DNA from: Synechococcus sp. UW69
GTDB taxonomy: Bacteria > Cyanobacteriota > Cyanobacteriia > PCC-6307 > Cyanobiaceae
DNA: 64,000 nucleotides
Direction of reading: 5' to 3'
NCBI RefSeq assembly: GCF_900474185.1
Contig: NZ_UCNW01000008.1
Span: forward strand, 124,001-188,000
Shown: positions 1 to 7,565 of the stretch, one piece after another
Numbering within the stretch: the stretch's first letter is position 1
How the letters are laid out: every line of letters starts with the position of its first letter
Notes under the pieces: model-generated
The model's input: only the letters and a program-made list of their open reading frames with translations
Told to the model about the DNA's origin: nothing
The model's database searches: none
Made by a program: the position numbers and the translations under genes

Positions 1-158
1 CATCAAGTTCCAGTGCATCAGCAGCTCCATAGGCAAGGTCGATAACCGTGCCCTTCTTGAAGGGTTAACGGTCGTTGATCACGACAATCACACTTTCATT
101 GGTGTCTCCTCGCTTCACTTTGACCTTTGCTCCCAAAGGCAACTGGAAGTGGGCTGAT
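1..158 (-). pseudogene. RlpA-like double-psi beta-barrel protein, interrupted, cut by window edge
   Basis: On the minus strand the peptide AHFQLPLGAKVKVKRGD leads into ESVIVVINDR, then a TAA at 65-67, and the same frame continues PFKKGTVIDLAYGAADALEL to the window edge. This matches the core of RlpA/septal lytic transglycosylase-type double-psi barrels, where NDRGPF is the conserved signature. The stop codon sits exactly where the Gly would be, so the reading frame is intact but nonsense-interrupted. Upstream of about 158 no recognisable RlpA N-terminal region was found in the same frame, so the 5' part also seems lost or diverged. The family remodels peptidoglycan outside the inner membrane; this copy is probably inactive. 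A sequencing error at the stop is the main alternative. Confidence 0.55.
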
Positions 159-170
159 AAGAAGAGTGTG

Positions 171-236
171 GGGGAGAGTCCACGTGGGCCTCGATCCCCC
201 TCAGAGGTGGGGAGAGTCCGTTAGGCCTCGATCCCC
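171..236. repeat. Imperfect tandem direct repeat, two copies of about 28 bp
   Basis: Copy 1 is 171-199 and copy 2 is 209-236. Both begin GGGGAGAGTCC and end GGCCTCGATCCCC, differing only in a few bases between these blocks. They are separated by 9 bases. The repeat lies just upstream of the broken rlpA-like gene and could mark a past local duplication; no function is evident. Confidence 0.6.
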
Positions 237-613
237 TTGTGGCGGCCGCTTTCGCTGCCAGACCCACAAGTCCACCATGGTGAACATCGGCAGGAGCTAG
301 CCCACACCACAGGTTTTCTTCAGACTGACGACATGCAAGGTTGATCGCGCCTGTCGCAGACAGCAATCCACCGCTCTGGAGGGAAGATGTACACCATCCA
401 TCTCACCCCCTAGAAAAAATATCGTTAGCAATCGCGTCTTTTTGACACAGGCTTACTTGAAAGAGATGTTGGCCGTTTTGGAGAAGCCATGAATATCTCC
501 CTTGAGAGCAATTAAGTAACTCAAAGTTGGTATTAAGTGGATAACTCCATGCACCGCAGTGGGTTTACAAAACTCATCAGAGAAATACACCAACCGCAAC
601 GTTGGGCCTTCTG
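237..613. other. Gene-poor intergenic stretch
   Basis: No convincing coding region is seen. A very short reading frame at 387-413 encodes MYTIHLTP before a TAG. The sequence is AT-richer than the rest of the window. No tRNA-like cloverleaf or strong terminator hairpin was recognised. Confidence 0.4.
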
Positions 614-760
614 ATGGTCTTTAGGTTTCTTCTGTTGGCATTCGCCGGAGCAACCGTCGTCTCTGTGGCTAACTCAAAAAAAGACTTCGCCCTTCTCGCA
701 GGCACGTTCCTCGTTGGCCTTGGTGCCCTAGAAGCAGTGATGCATGTCTTTGGCGGCTGA
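614..760 (+). CDS. Small hydrophobic protein, 48 aa, unknown
   Basis: The ATG at 614 opens a 48-codon frame with two hydrophobic stretches, RFLLLAFAGATVVSV (about residues 4-18) and FALLAGTFLVGLGALEAVM (about 25-43), separated by a charged NSKKD turn. This resembles a two-helix membrane hairpin. The frame is open upstream to 545, with TTG at 602 as an alternative start; no good Shine-Dalgarno sequence precedes either. No family is recognised. It may be a genuine small membrane protein of the kind often missed in picocyanobacteria, or a chance ORF in a decayed region. Confidence 0.4.
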   Translation: MVFRFLLLAFAGATVVSVANSKKDFALLAGTFLVGLGALEAVMHVFGG

Positions 761-1074
761 CTGAGGGATAGAAGGGGCCGGGGTCCGGCCACATCGGGAG
801 TGGATTGCCCACTTTCCACTCGACAACAGACATTGTCTATTCCGTTACGGAACCGGATGTTTTTAGAGAAGAGCGGAAATAACCCCAGTTAGCACTGAGC
901 CCAAATCACATCCTCGTTAAACATCGCTCTGGATGGGATCCGAATTGAATAAGTACCCGTTAATCACCATGATGAGCGCGATTACCTGTGTGCATCGTGA
1001 ATGTCAAAAGAGCTCATCGACATCAAAATCCACTGCGACATCTGGCATTACTGGTGACGGGATCCGAGGTGTAT
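761..1074. other. Intergenic stretch without recognised genes
   Basis: Nothing with coding character longer than a few dozen codons was found on either strand that looks like a protein. Base composition is less GC-rich than the core genes downstream. Confidence 0.4.
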
Positions 1075-1320
1075 TCAGGCCCGTTCAGATAGATCACCTG
1101 CCATAGCGCGGTTCAGGATGACCTGCTTGATCATGGCGCGGTCTCGTTCCACGTAGATCCTCGCCATGTGATCTGGATTCGACTTGGAGCGCAGGTTATC
1201 CAGAGATTTCTCAAGCTTGCCAACAACCTCTTCAACGTGAGCGCCAGGGTTGTCTCCAAAGCTGTCGTAGTTGGCCAAGACCTTGTCGAGTTTTTTGATC
1301 AAGCGTGTGGCGGCAGTCAT
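1075..1320 (-). CDS. Hypothetical protein, 81 aa
   Basis: The protein starts MTAATRLIKKLDKVLANY and is charged, soluble and mostly helical in appearance (LIKKLDKVLANY, VEEVVGKLEKSLDNLRSK). No signal peptide, membrane segment or known motif is seen. The amphipathic heptad-like spacing around residues 28-44 suggests a short coiled coil. No family is recognised. It is isolated, with gene-free DNA on both sides. Confidence 0.45.
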   Translation of the reverse strand: MTAATRLIKKLDKVLANYDSFGDNPGAHVEEVVGKLEKSLDNLRSKSNPDHMARIYVERDRAMIKQVILNRAMAGDLSERA

Positions 1321-1744
1321 TGATGGAAAAAAATTCTCGACAATTTTGGTCGTAGAAAGCTCTGTTCAACAACCTCGTCAGGCCCTCCACATCTTCCATA
1401 AGGCAGTGGTGTGTCATTGATTACACCCTCGTCCTCGGATCCCCCATCAGATTCCTCCTTTCCATGGGGGCTATCTCTCTAGCTCTCGCACCGGGAGCAG
1501 ACCCACAGGAGAAATGGGAGAAGAAGGGGGCTAAACAACCTGATCACAAGGGGGAACGAAAGACACCAAGAAGCATGTCTTCGTCAGGAAGGCGAAAGCC
1601 AATGAGCATCGGATAGCACTGGGAACACTTCTCCCCATTGCCAGCACAATCAACAACGCTGTCAAAACAGAGCAAACCGGATCACCCGCATCAAAGAATC
1701 AGCTAATCATTTAACGCGGACAGACAAGACCTTGCAAGAAGATA
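1321..1744. other. Intergenic stretch without recognised genes
   Basis: This 424-base interval holds only weak short frames (for example 1464-1616 plus, low complexity and Lys-rich, without a ribosome-binding site). No RNA gene or mobile element was recognised. Confidence 0.4.
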
Positions 1745-1960
1745 ATGGCCACTAAAGCAAAACAGCGAAGATCAATATTCGACCCAGAAAACACCTATAA
1801 ATCATCAAAATCCAAGAAAAAGATTACTCGCGCCGATCACGCATCGCCAAAAGTTCACCCCAAGGTAATTCATATTCAGTCATTACTTGACCGTGAATAC
1901 ACAAGAACGAAACAGAGCATGCGGAAGAAATATTTTCAAGACGGGTATCCCGAAAATTGA
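1745..1960 (+). CDS. Hypothetical basic protein, 71 aa
   Basis: The ATG at 1745 follows a purine-rich AAGAAGATA, a plausible ribosome-binding site. The product begins MATKAKQRRSIFDPENTY and is strongly basic (many Lys/Arg in the first 30 residues) and hydrophilic, with no membrane segment. No family is recognised. Codon use is AT-richer than neighbours, like the rest of the first 2 kb. It could be a small nucleic-acid-associated protein, but nothing in the sequence proves this. Confidence 0.4.
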   Translation: MATKAKQRRSIFDPENTYKSSKSKKKITRADHASPKVHPKVIHIQSLLDREYTRTKQSMRKKYFQDGYPEN

Positions 1961-2011
1961 AATCTCTATCGGAAAGATAATCCGTGTCAAACAACACCAT
2001 CATTGGCGTGA

Positions 2012-2932
2012 CTACGCGCCAAAAAACCAGCCATAACTATGCAAACCGATGCCTAGAAGATTGACGCCGATGTAGCAAACAGCAATCACGACCAGCCCCA
2101 CCACAGCCACAAAAGCTGGACGCCGGCCCTGCCAGCCGCGGCTCAGACGCGTGTGCAGATAAGCCGCATAGACCAACCAGCAGATCAAGGCCCAGGTCTC
2201 TTTCGGATCCCAGCTCCAGTAGCTTCCCCAGGCTTCGTTCGCCCATACCGCGCCACTGACAATGCCAACGGTGAGCATCAGGAAACCAACCGTGATGGTG
2301 CGGTAGCTGAGACTGTCGAGTTGCTCATTGGTGCTCAGCTGCACCGATTGCAGCTGAACAGCACCGCCATTCCCTATCGAGGCCGCCTGCCGAAAGCCAC
2401 CACTGCCGATCGAACTGCTGCGCAGCTCCAAAGCCTGGTCGCGATCCGTGATCAGCACCGCAAGGGACAGAAGCGATCCCACCAGCAAGGCGGCGTAACT
2501 CACCATGATCACGCTCACATGCATCACCAGCCAGCTCGAGCGCAGCGCAGGCACCAGAGGAGCCGCTGACTGCAATTGATCTGGTAGAGCAAAGCTGGCA
2601 AAGGCAATGCAGCCGAGCCCCATCGGTGTGGCCGCTGCCGCAACGATCGGGGAAGGCCAGGCACGCTCCACCAGCAACTGGGTGAGTGTGCAAGCCCAGG
2701 CCAAAAAGCAGAGCGATTCGTAGAGGTTGCTGATGGGAAAGTGCCCGGATTGCCACCAGCGCAGAATCAACTGGGCCGTGAACAGAAGGTTGGCCATCGC
2801 AACCAGCAGGCGCACCAGACCTCCACGGGACTGGCTCGACACCGCCCAGAAAGCCAAAGGCATGGCCACCAGCAGCAATACGAAGCCGGCAAAACCAAGG
2901 CTGGTCACCAGCTCAAAAGGCGTGTTCAGCAC
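2012..2932 (-). CDS. ccsA: Cytochrome c biogenesis protein CcsA (system II)
   Basis: The 306-residue polytopic membrane protein carries the tryptophan-rich haem-handling signature [15 protein letters not shown] near residue 235, characteristic of CcsA/ResC. With CcsB it delivers haem to apocytochromes c on the lumenal/periplasmic side (family knowledge), for example cytochrome c6 and cytochrome f. About eight hydrophobic segments are visible, and the length matches cyanobacterial CcsA. It ends near the gene-poor left region and lies 37 bases downstream of the LptF/G-type permease on the same strand, so co-transcription with lpt genes is possible. The start [13 protein letters not shown] is the natural ATG. 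Confidence 0.93.
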   Translation of the reverse strand: MLNTPFELVTSLGFAGFVLLLVAMPLAFWAVSSQSRGGLVRLLVAMANLLFTAQLILRWWQSGHFPISNLYESLCFLAWACTLTQLLVERAWPSPIVAAAATPMGLGCIAFASFALPDQLQSAAPLVPALRSSWLVMHVSVIMVSYAALLVGSLLSLAVLITDRDQALELRSSSIGSGGFRQAASIGNGGAVQLQSVQLSTNEQLDSLSYRTITVGFLMLTVGIVSGAVWANEAWGSYWSWDPKETWALICWLVYAAYLHTRLSRGWQGRRPAFVAVVGLVVIAVCYIGVNLLGIGLHSYGWFFGA

Positions 2933-2969
2933 ACCATTTCACGAAGAAATGCCATTCTGACTCGGCAGA

Positions 2970-4133
2970 TCAACGACTGGCCTGTTTCAGCATCAGACCA
3001 CCCGCACCCAGAAACAAAACCACAGGAAGCCATGCCGCCAGGAGGGGGGGAAGGGTGCCCTTCACTCCCAGCGAACTGAAGCTGAAGCCGATCACGTAAT
3101 AAACGGCGATGATCCCAAGCGTGAGCACGAACGAAAAGCTGCGGCTGCTGCGGTAACTGGGCTGAGCACCGAGGGTGGCTCCAAACAGGCCGAACACCAG
3201 ACAAGCCATCGGAACCGTGAACTTCTCCTGGATCCGAACACGGATCTTGCGAGCTTCTTTGATACTTCCGGCCTCCTCATAGACCCTCTGAGCCTGCAAG
3301 GCTTCGCCCACGGTCATGTTGACGGCATCTTGCTCAATCCCAGCCAGACGTACGGGTCCGGAGCCAAGGGGATAGACATAACGATCAAAGTCGGCCTTGG
3401 TCGAACTGCCATTGGCCGCCAAGGTCAGAATCTGCCCATCGAGGAAATCCCAGCTGGCCTGATCCTCATTCCAGATAGCTCTGTCCGCACGCAACATCTG
3501 CGTGAAACCAGATCGAGAGAAATCCAGAACCGTCACATCCACCATTTCGCCGTCCTGAAACTTGCGGGAATAGAAGAGTTGGTTCAGGCCCTTGCCGTCT
3601 TCCTCACCCTGCGAATCGATGCGGGTGCCGAAACGGGGATAAATGATGTCGCGACCTGTCTCACTAGCGAGTGAGCGGCCCAACGCCCGCTTCAGGGTGA
3701 CCTCTGCATAGCGTTGGCTTCGGGGAACCACCACGTCGTTGAGAACGAAGGTGAACAGGGTCATCACCATCGAAAGAACGAGGGCAGCACTGATCATCCG
3801 CACCGTGGTGACACCGAGGCTGCGCAGGGCGGTGAGTTCACTGTTCGCCGAAAGGCGGGTGAATACAAACAGCGATGCCATCAGGGTTCCGATCGGAACG
3901 GAGAAGGCAAGCCAACGCGGGATGCTGAACAGCAGAACCTGCACCGCGATCGTGATCGGCAGGTTCTTGTCGACCATCTGCCGCACCAGCTCAAACATCA
4001 CCCCGCCGGTAAGCAGCAGAAGGGTGAACAGCGCGATAAAGAACAGCAGAGGCCCCAGGAGTTCCTTGAGCAACCAGCGGTCAAGGAGAGCCAGCCGCAT
4101 CCAGGTGGCCCGTTTAAAACGTTCCAAAATCAC
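2970..4133 (-). CDS. lptF: LptF/LptG-family lipopolysaccharide export permease
   Basis: A 387-residue YjgP/YjgQ-type permease. It begins MILERFKRATWMRLALLDRW and has a hydrophobic N-terminal block (two to three helices, about residues 20-115), a central periplasmic beta-rich domain (about 130-285) and three C-terminal helices. In Gram-negative envelopes two such subunits work with LptB to extract LPS and pass it to LptC/LptA. Its start overlaps the lptB stop by 4 nt, implying translational coupling. Only one permease gene is present here; a homodimer or a second gene elsewhere are both possible. The choice between LptF and LptG is arbitrary from sequence alone. Confidence 0.88.
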   Translation of the reverse strand: MILERFKRATWMRLALLDRWLLKELLGPLLFFIALFTLLLLTGGVMFELVRQMVDKNLPITIAVQVLLFSIPRWLAFSVPIGTLMASLFVFTRLSANSELTALRSLGVTTVRMISAALVLSMVMTLFTFVLNDVVVPRSQRYAEVTLKRALGRSLASETGRDIIYPRFGTRIDSQGEEDGKGLNQLFYSRKFQDGEMVDVTVLDFSRSGFTQMLRADRAIWNEDQASWDFLDGQILTLAANGSSTKADFDRYVYPLGSGPVRLAGIEQDAVNMTVGEALQAQRVYEEAGSIKEARKIRVRIQEKFTVPMACLVFGLFGATLGAQPSYRSSRSFSFVLTLGIIAVYYVIGFSFSSLGVKGTLPPLLAAWLPVVLFLGAGGLMLKQASR

Positions 4134-4858
4134 AGCTGGAATCCCTCCCCGAGGTAGTAACGCCGCACCTGGGGATCGGCTGCGACCTCATCGGAGCGTC
4201 CTGCAGCCAACACCGCTCCATCGTTAAGGATGTAGGCACGATCGGTGGTGGCCAGCGTTTCGCGCACGTTGTGATCGGTGATCAGGATGCCCATGCCCCG
4301 TGACCGCAATCCCTCAATCAGCAGTTGAAGGTCGGCGACAGCCAGGGGATCGACACCAGCGAAGGGTTCATCCAGGAGGAGATAAAGCGGTCCATTGACA
4401 CCGGAGGCCAGCGCTCGGGCAACCTCACAGCGACGACGTTCCCCACCGGAGAGTTGGAAGCCACGGCGGTTCATGAACGCCGTGAGATGGAAGTCTTCAA
4501 TCAACTGCTGGCGCCGGTCCCGCCGTCGTTCAGGGCTGAGATCGGTCTGCTCAAGAGCAATATCCAGATTTTCGCGCACGGTGAGATTGCGAAAGACACT
4601 GGCTTCCTGGGGCAGATAGCCCACACCGAGACGGGCCCGTTGCGGCATGGGAAGGTCTGTGACACGCCGACCATCAATAACCACATCACCCTGATCAGGG
4701 CATAGCAGACCAATCACCAGGTTGAAGGTGGTGGTTTTGCCGGCTCCGTTGGGGCCGAGCAACCCGACCACCTCGCCAGGAGACAGCGCCAGATCCAGAT
4801 CCTTCACCAGCTGACGCCCCCCCAATGTGATGGAGACGTTTGACAGTTCCAGGGTCAT
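4130..4858 (-). CDS. lptB: LPS export ABC transporter ATPase LptB
   Basis: The 242-residue ATPase has Walker A GPNGAGKT (35-42), signature LSGGE (136-140), Walker B ending LLLDEP (Asp163-Glu164) and switch His196. The EAL-rich C-terminus with RRYYLGEGF is typical of LptB. The ATG at 4858 (MTLELSNVS) is preferred over a longer frame to 4921 because it overlaps the lptA stop by 4 nt (ATGA) and aligns with the family start. It powers LPS extraction from the inner membrane together with the downstream permease. It sits between lptA and lptF in a coupled operon. Confidence 0.93.
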   Translation of the reverse strand: MTLELSNVSITLGGRQLVKDLDLALSPGEVVGLLGPNGAGKTTTFNLVIGLLCPDQGDVVIDGRRVTDLPMPQRARLGVGYLPQEASVFRNLTVRENLDIALEQTDLSPERRRDRRQQLIEDFHLTAFMNRRGFQLSGGERRRCEVARALASGVNGPLYLLLDEPFAGVDPLAVADLQLLIEGLRSRGMGILITDHNVRETLATTDRAYILNDGAVLAAGRSDEVAADPQVRRYYLGEGFQL

Positions 4859-5307
4859 GGCGCCACCGGTGTGGTCGCGGGGGCGCCATCCAGCACAGGC
4901 TGGCTGGGCTGAAGTGTCCATTGACTAAACACCTGCTGGCCAGGAAGGGGATTGGCAATCGCCCTTCCTTCCTCCAACAGGTAGGTGAACCGATCGGCAC
5001 GGAGAAGATTGCCGTCGGTCTGGATCACGTCGACATCACCACTCAGCACAATCCGATCTTCTTCAGTGAAGTACTGCGCCTGACGGCTTGTGGCCACCAG
5101 GCCCCGGTCGGCATGAACCAAGCGAACGTTGCCACTGGCAGTGATCACACCCGTGCTGTTGTCTGCCGATTGCAGGTCGGATTCGATCGTGATCACACCT
5201 GCTTCAGCAGCTTGCTGGGACTGCGCAGGGAACAGAGGGCAAAGTGCAGCCAGAAGAGGCAGAAAGAGAAGAAGGCCCCCGGAACGGAGCATCGCCTTGG
5301 CTGCCAC
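4855..5307 (-). CDS. lptA: LptA/OstA-like periplasmic LPS transport protein
   Basis: A 150-residue protein with an N-terminal signal peptide (hydrophobic GGLLLFLPLLAALCPLF, probable cleavage after AQS near residue 30). An OstA-type repeat follows: ITIESDLQSAD, VITASGNVRLVH, ARQAQYFTEEDRIVLSGDV. In E. coli LptA forms a beta-jellyroll bridge carrying LPS across the periplasm. This version is short, about one OstA domain, as in other cyanobacteria. It begins the lptA-lptB-lptF operon, and its stop overlaps the lptB ATG. An LptC-like role cannot be excluded because both share the fold. Confidence 0.82.
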   Translation of the reverse strand: MAAKAMLRSGGLLLFLPLLAALCPLFPAQSQQAAEAGVITIESDLQSADNSTGVITASGNVRLVHADRGLVATSRQAQYFTEEDRIVLSGDVDVIQTDGNLLRADRFTYLLEEGRAIANPLPGQQVFSQWTLQPSQPVLDGAPATTPVAP

Positions 5308-5343
5308 GCAATCAATCCACAGTTGGTTGAGGTTACCGGCGCT

Positions 5344-5700
5344 TCAGCTCTGCAACCGCAAAACAGGGACAGTGCATGACTCGGGATCCCCATCCAGCTG
5401 AAGTGCTTCAAGACGTTGCTGCGCCGCACCGCACAACGCCTCAAGATCAAGACCCAGATCGGGCGTACCTGGACGTTTCAGCCGTCCAAGCGCTTCGCCG
5501 TAAAGGATCGTTGCACCTCGCCGGTTGCCCCGTTGAAGATGCAACTGCGCGACAGCAACCTGCAGGATTCCCTGCAGGCTGCGCCGCTCTGGATCAGCCG
5601 TTTCATGCCACAGCTCCTCAAACACATCGTGGGCGGCGTACCACTCACCTGCGTTGAAGAGCTCCAGGGCCTGATGAAAGCGGGGATCCGCTTGGGGCAT
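5344..5700 (-). CDS. DUF309 domain protein
   Basis: The 118-residue protein has the DUF309 hallmark FNAGEWYAAHDVFEELWHE near residues 15-33, followed by the helical LQGILQVAVAQLHLQRGN. Members are small all-helical proteins of unknown biochemical function, widespread in cyanobacteria and plastid lineages. Its ATG shares one base with the typA TGA, so it is likely translated from the typA mRNA. A 36-base gap separates it from lptA downstream. Confidence 0.85.
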   Translation of the reverse strand: MPQADPRFHQALELFNAGEWYAAHDVFEELWHETADPERRSLQGILQVAVAQLHLQRGNRRGATILYGEALGRLKRPGTPDLGLDLEALCGAAQQRLEALQLDGDPESCTVPVLRLQS

Positions 5701-7508
5701 CAGCGCTTGGCCTTCGCCGGCTTCTTGCCAGGAAGCTTGCGCAGACGAATCGACTCCGGCGTCACTTCGAGCATCTCATCAGGTCCGATGTATTCCAGGG
5801 CCCGTTCCAGGGTCATCTGAACCGGTGCTTGCAGCGTGTCCAGTTCCTCCGCACCGGCGGAGCGCATGTTGGTGAGCTGCTTGGTCTTGCAGACGTTGAT
5901 CTCAAGATCCTGGGGTCGGTTGTATTCACCGATGATCATTCCTTTGTAGACCTTGGTTCCCGGGCTGATGAAGAACTGGCCACGATCCTCGGCATTCTTC
6001 AGCGCATAGAAGGTTGCCGTTCCTTCTTCGAAGGCGATCAAAACACCGTTCCGACGGGTGTCGAAGTCACCCATCATCGGGCGGTATTCATAGAAGGAAT
6101 GGCTCATAATTCCTTCGCCGCGGGTGGCCCGGATGAATTCACCCCGGAAACCAATCAGACCGCGGGATGGAACGATGAATTCCAGCTGGGTGCGGCCGTC
6201 AGCACTGGTTTCCATGTTCTGCATTTCGCCCTTGCGGGTGCCCAGTTTTTCGATGCAGCTTCCAACCGCTGGTTCAGGAACATCCATCACCAGGGTTTCA
6301 ACGGGCTCGCATGGGGTGCCATCGATGGTGCGGTAGATCACCTGAGGCTGAGACACCTGGAACTCATAGCCCTCACGACGCATGGTCTCGATCAGGATGC
6401 CGAGGTGGAGCTCGCCGCGACCACTCACGGAGAAACGGTCCGGTGAATCGGTGTCTTCGACACGCAGGGCCACGTTGGTGAGCAACTCACGCTGCAAGCG
6501 GTCACGCACCTGACGACTGGTGACGAACTTGCCTTCCTTACCTGCAAACGGGGAATCGTTGACGACGAAGGTCATCTGCAAGGTGGGCTCATCCACCTTG
6601 ATCAGCGGCAGAGCCGTGGGTTCATCCGGGCAGGCGATCGTTTCGCCGATATTGACGTCGTCAAAACCAGCCACGGCCACCAGGTCTCCGGCGAACGCCT
6701 CTTCGATCTCGATGCGTTGAAGGCCTTCGAAGCCCAGCAGCTTGCTGATGCGACCCTTCTTAACGGAGCCGTCGTCCTTAATCAGAGCAGCATTCTGGCC
6801 CTGTTTGATTTTTCCGTTGTGAACGCGACCAATGATGATCCGGCCGAGGAAGTCGGAATAATCAAGGGTGGTGATTTGAAGCTGGAGGGGCTTCTCGGGG
6901 TCACCAACCGGCGGCGGAACGTGGCGAAGGATGGCATCGAACAGCGGACGCATGTTGTCGCTGTCGGTCTTCATGTCGGGCTTGGCGAAGCCTCCGAGAC
7001 CACTGCCGAACAGATAGGGGAAATCACACTGATCGTCGTCGGCCCCCAGTTCGATGAATAGATCGAGAACCTTGTCGACGGCGGTCTCGGGATCCACACG
7101 GGCACGGTCGATCTTGTTGACGAACACGATCGGACGGAGCCCTTGCTCAAGGGCCTTCTTCAGCACGAAGCGGGTCTGGGGCATTGGCCCTTCATTGGCG
7201 TCCACGATCAGCAGACAGCCGTCCACCATGCCCAGCACGCGCTCCACTTCGCCACCGAAGTCGGCGTGACCCGGGGTGTCAACGATGTTGATCCGCGTGT
7301 CGTTGTATGTGACCGCAGTGTTCTTCGACAGGATCGTGATGCCCCGCTCACGCTCCAGATCGTTGGAGTCCAATACACAGGTGGGCACCGCTTCGTTGTC
7401 GCGGAAAATCCCTGACTGCGCCAACAGCGAGTCGACCAGAGTCGTCTTGCCGTGGTCAACGTGGGCGATGATCGCGATGTTGCGGATCGCCTTGTTGTTG
7501 GCGCTCAT
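5700..7508 (-). CDS. typA: Ribosome-associated translational GTPase TypA/BipA
   Basis: The 602-residue protein starts [21 protein letters not shown]1 AHVDHGKT lies at 15-22, G3 DTPGHADF near 77 and G4 NKID near 131, followed by EF-G-like domains II, III and V and the BipA C-terminal domain ([16 protein letters not shown]). TypA is an EF-G-like GTPase that assists 50S maturation and stress growth (established in E. coli). Length is standard. The gene shares one base with the downstream DUF309 gene. The C-terminus is basic (KKPAKAKR). Confidence 0.97.
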   Translation of the reverse strand: MSANNKAIRNIAIIAHVDHGKTTLVDSLLAQSGIFRDNEAVPTCVLDSNDLERERGITILSKNTAVTYNDTRINIVDTPGHADFGGEVERVLGMVDGCLLIVDANEGPMPQTRFVLKKALEQGLRPIVFVNKIDRARVDPETAVDKVLDLFIELGADDDQCDFPYLFGSGLGGFAKPDMKTDSDNMRPLFDAILRHVPPPVGDPEKPLQLQITTLDYSDFLGRIIIGRVHNGKIKQGQNAALIKDDGSVKKGRISKLLGFEGLQRIEIEEAFAGDLVAVAGFDDVNIGETIACPDEPTALPLIKVDEPTLQMTFVVNDSPFAGKEGKFVTSRQVRDRLQRELLTNVALRVEDTDSPDRFSVSGRGELHLGILIETMRREGYEFQVSQPQVIYRTIDGTPCEPVETLVMDVPEPAVGSCIEKLGTRKGEMQNMETSADGRTQLEFIVPSRGLIGFRGEFIRATRGEGIMSHSFYEYRPMMGDFDTRRNGVLIAFEEGTATFYALKNAEDRGQFFISPGTKVYKGMIIGEYNRPQDLEINVCKTKQLTNMRSAGAEELDTLQAPVQMTLERALEYIGPDEMLEVTPESIRLRKLPGKKPAKAKR

Positions 7509-7565
7509 GCGGGCTGACCGTAAGAATTTGTGAAGAACGCCAAAGGCGCAGTGCGACAGGTTATC

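Noticed and set aside
577-819. 80-codon minus-strand frame
   Set aside because: Overlaps the better plus-strand membrane ORF at 614-760 and has low-complexity Arg/Thr/Pro content.
1464-1616. 50-codon plus-strand frame
   Set aside because: Lys/Ser-rich without ribosome-binding site; the preceding CCTCCTT is the complement of a Shine-Dalgarno sequence.
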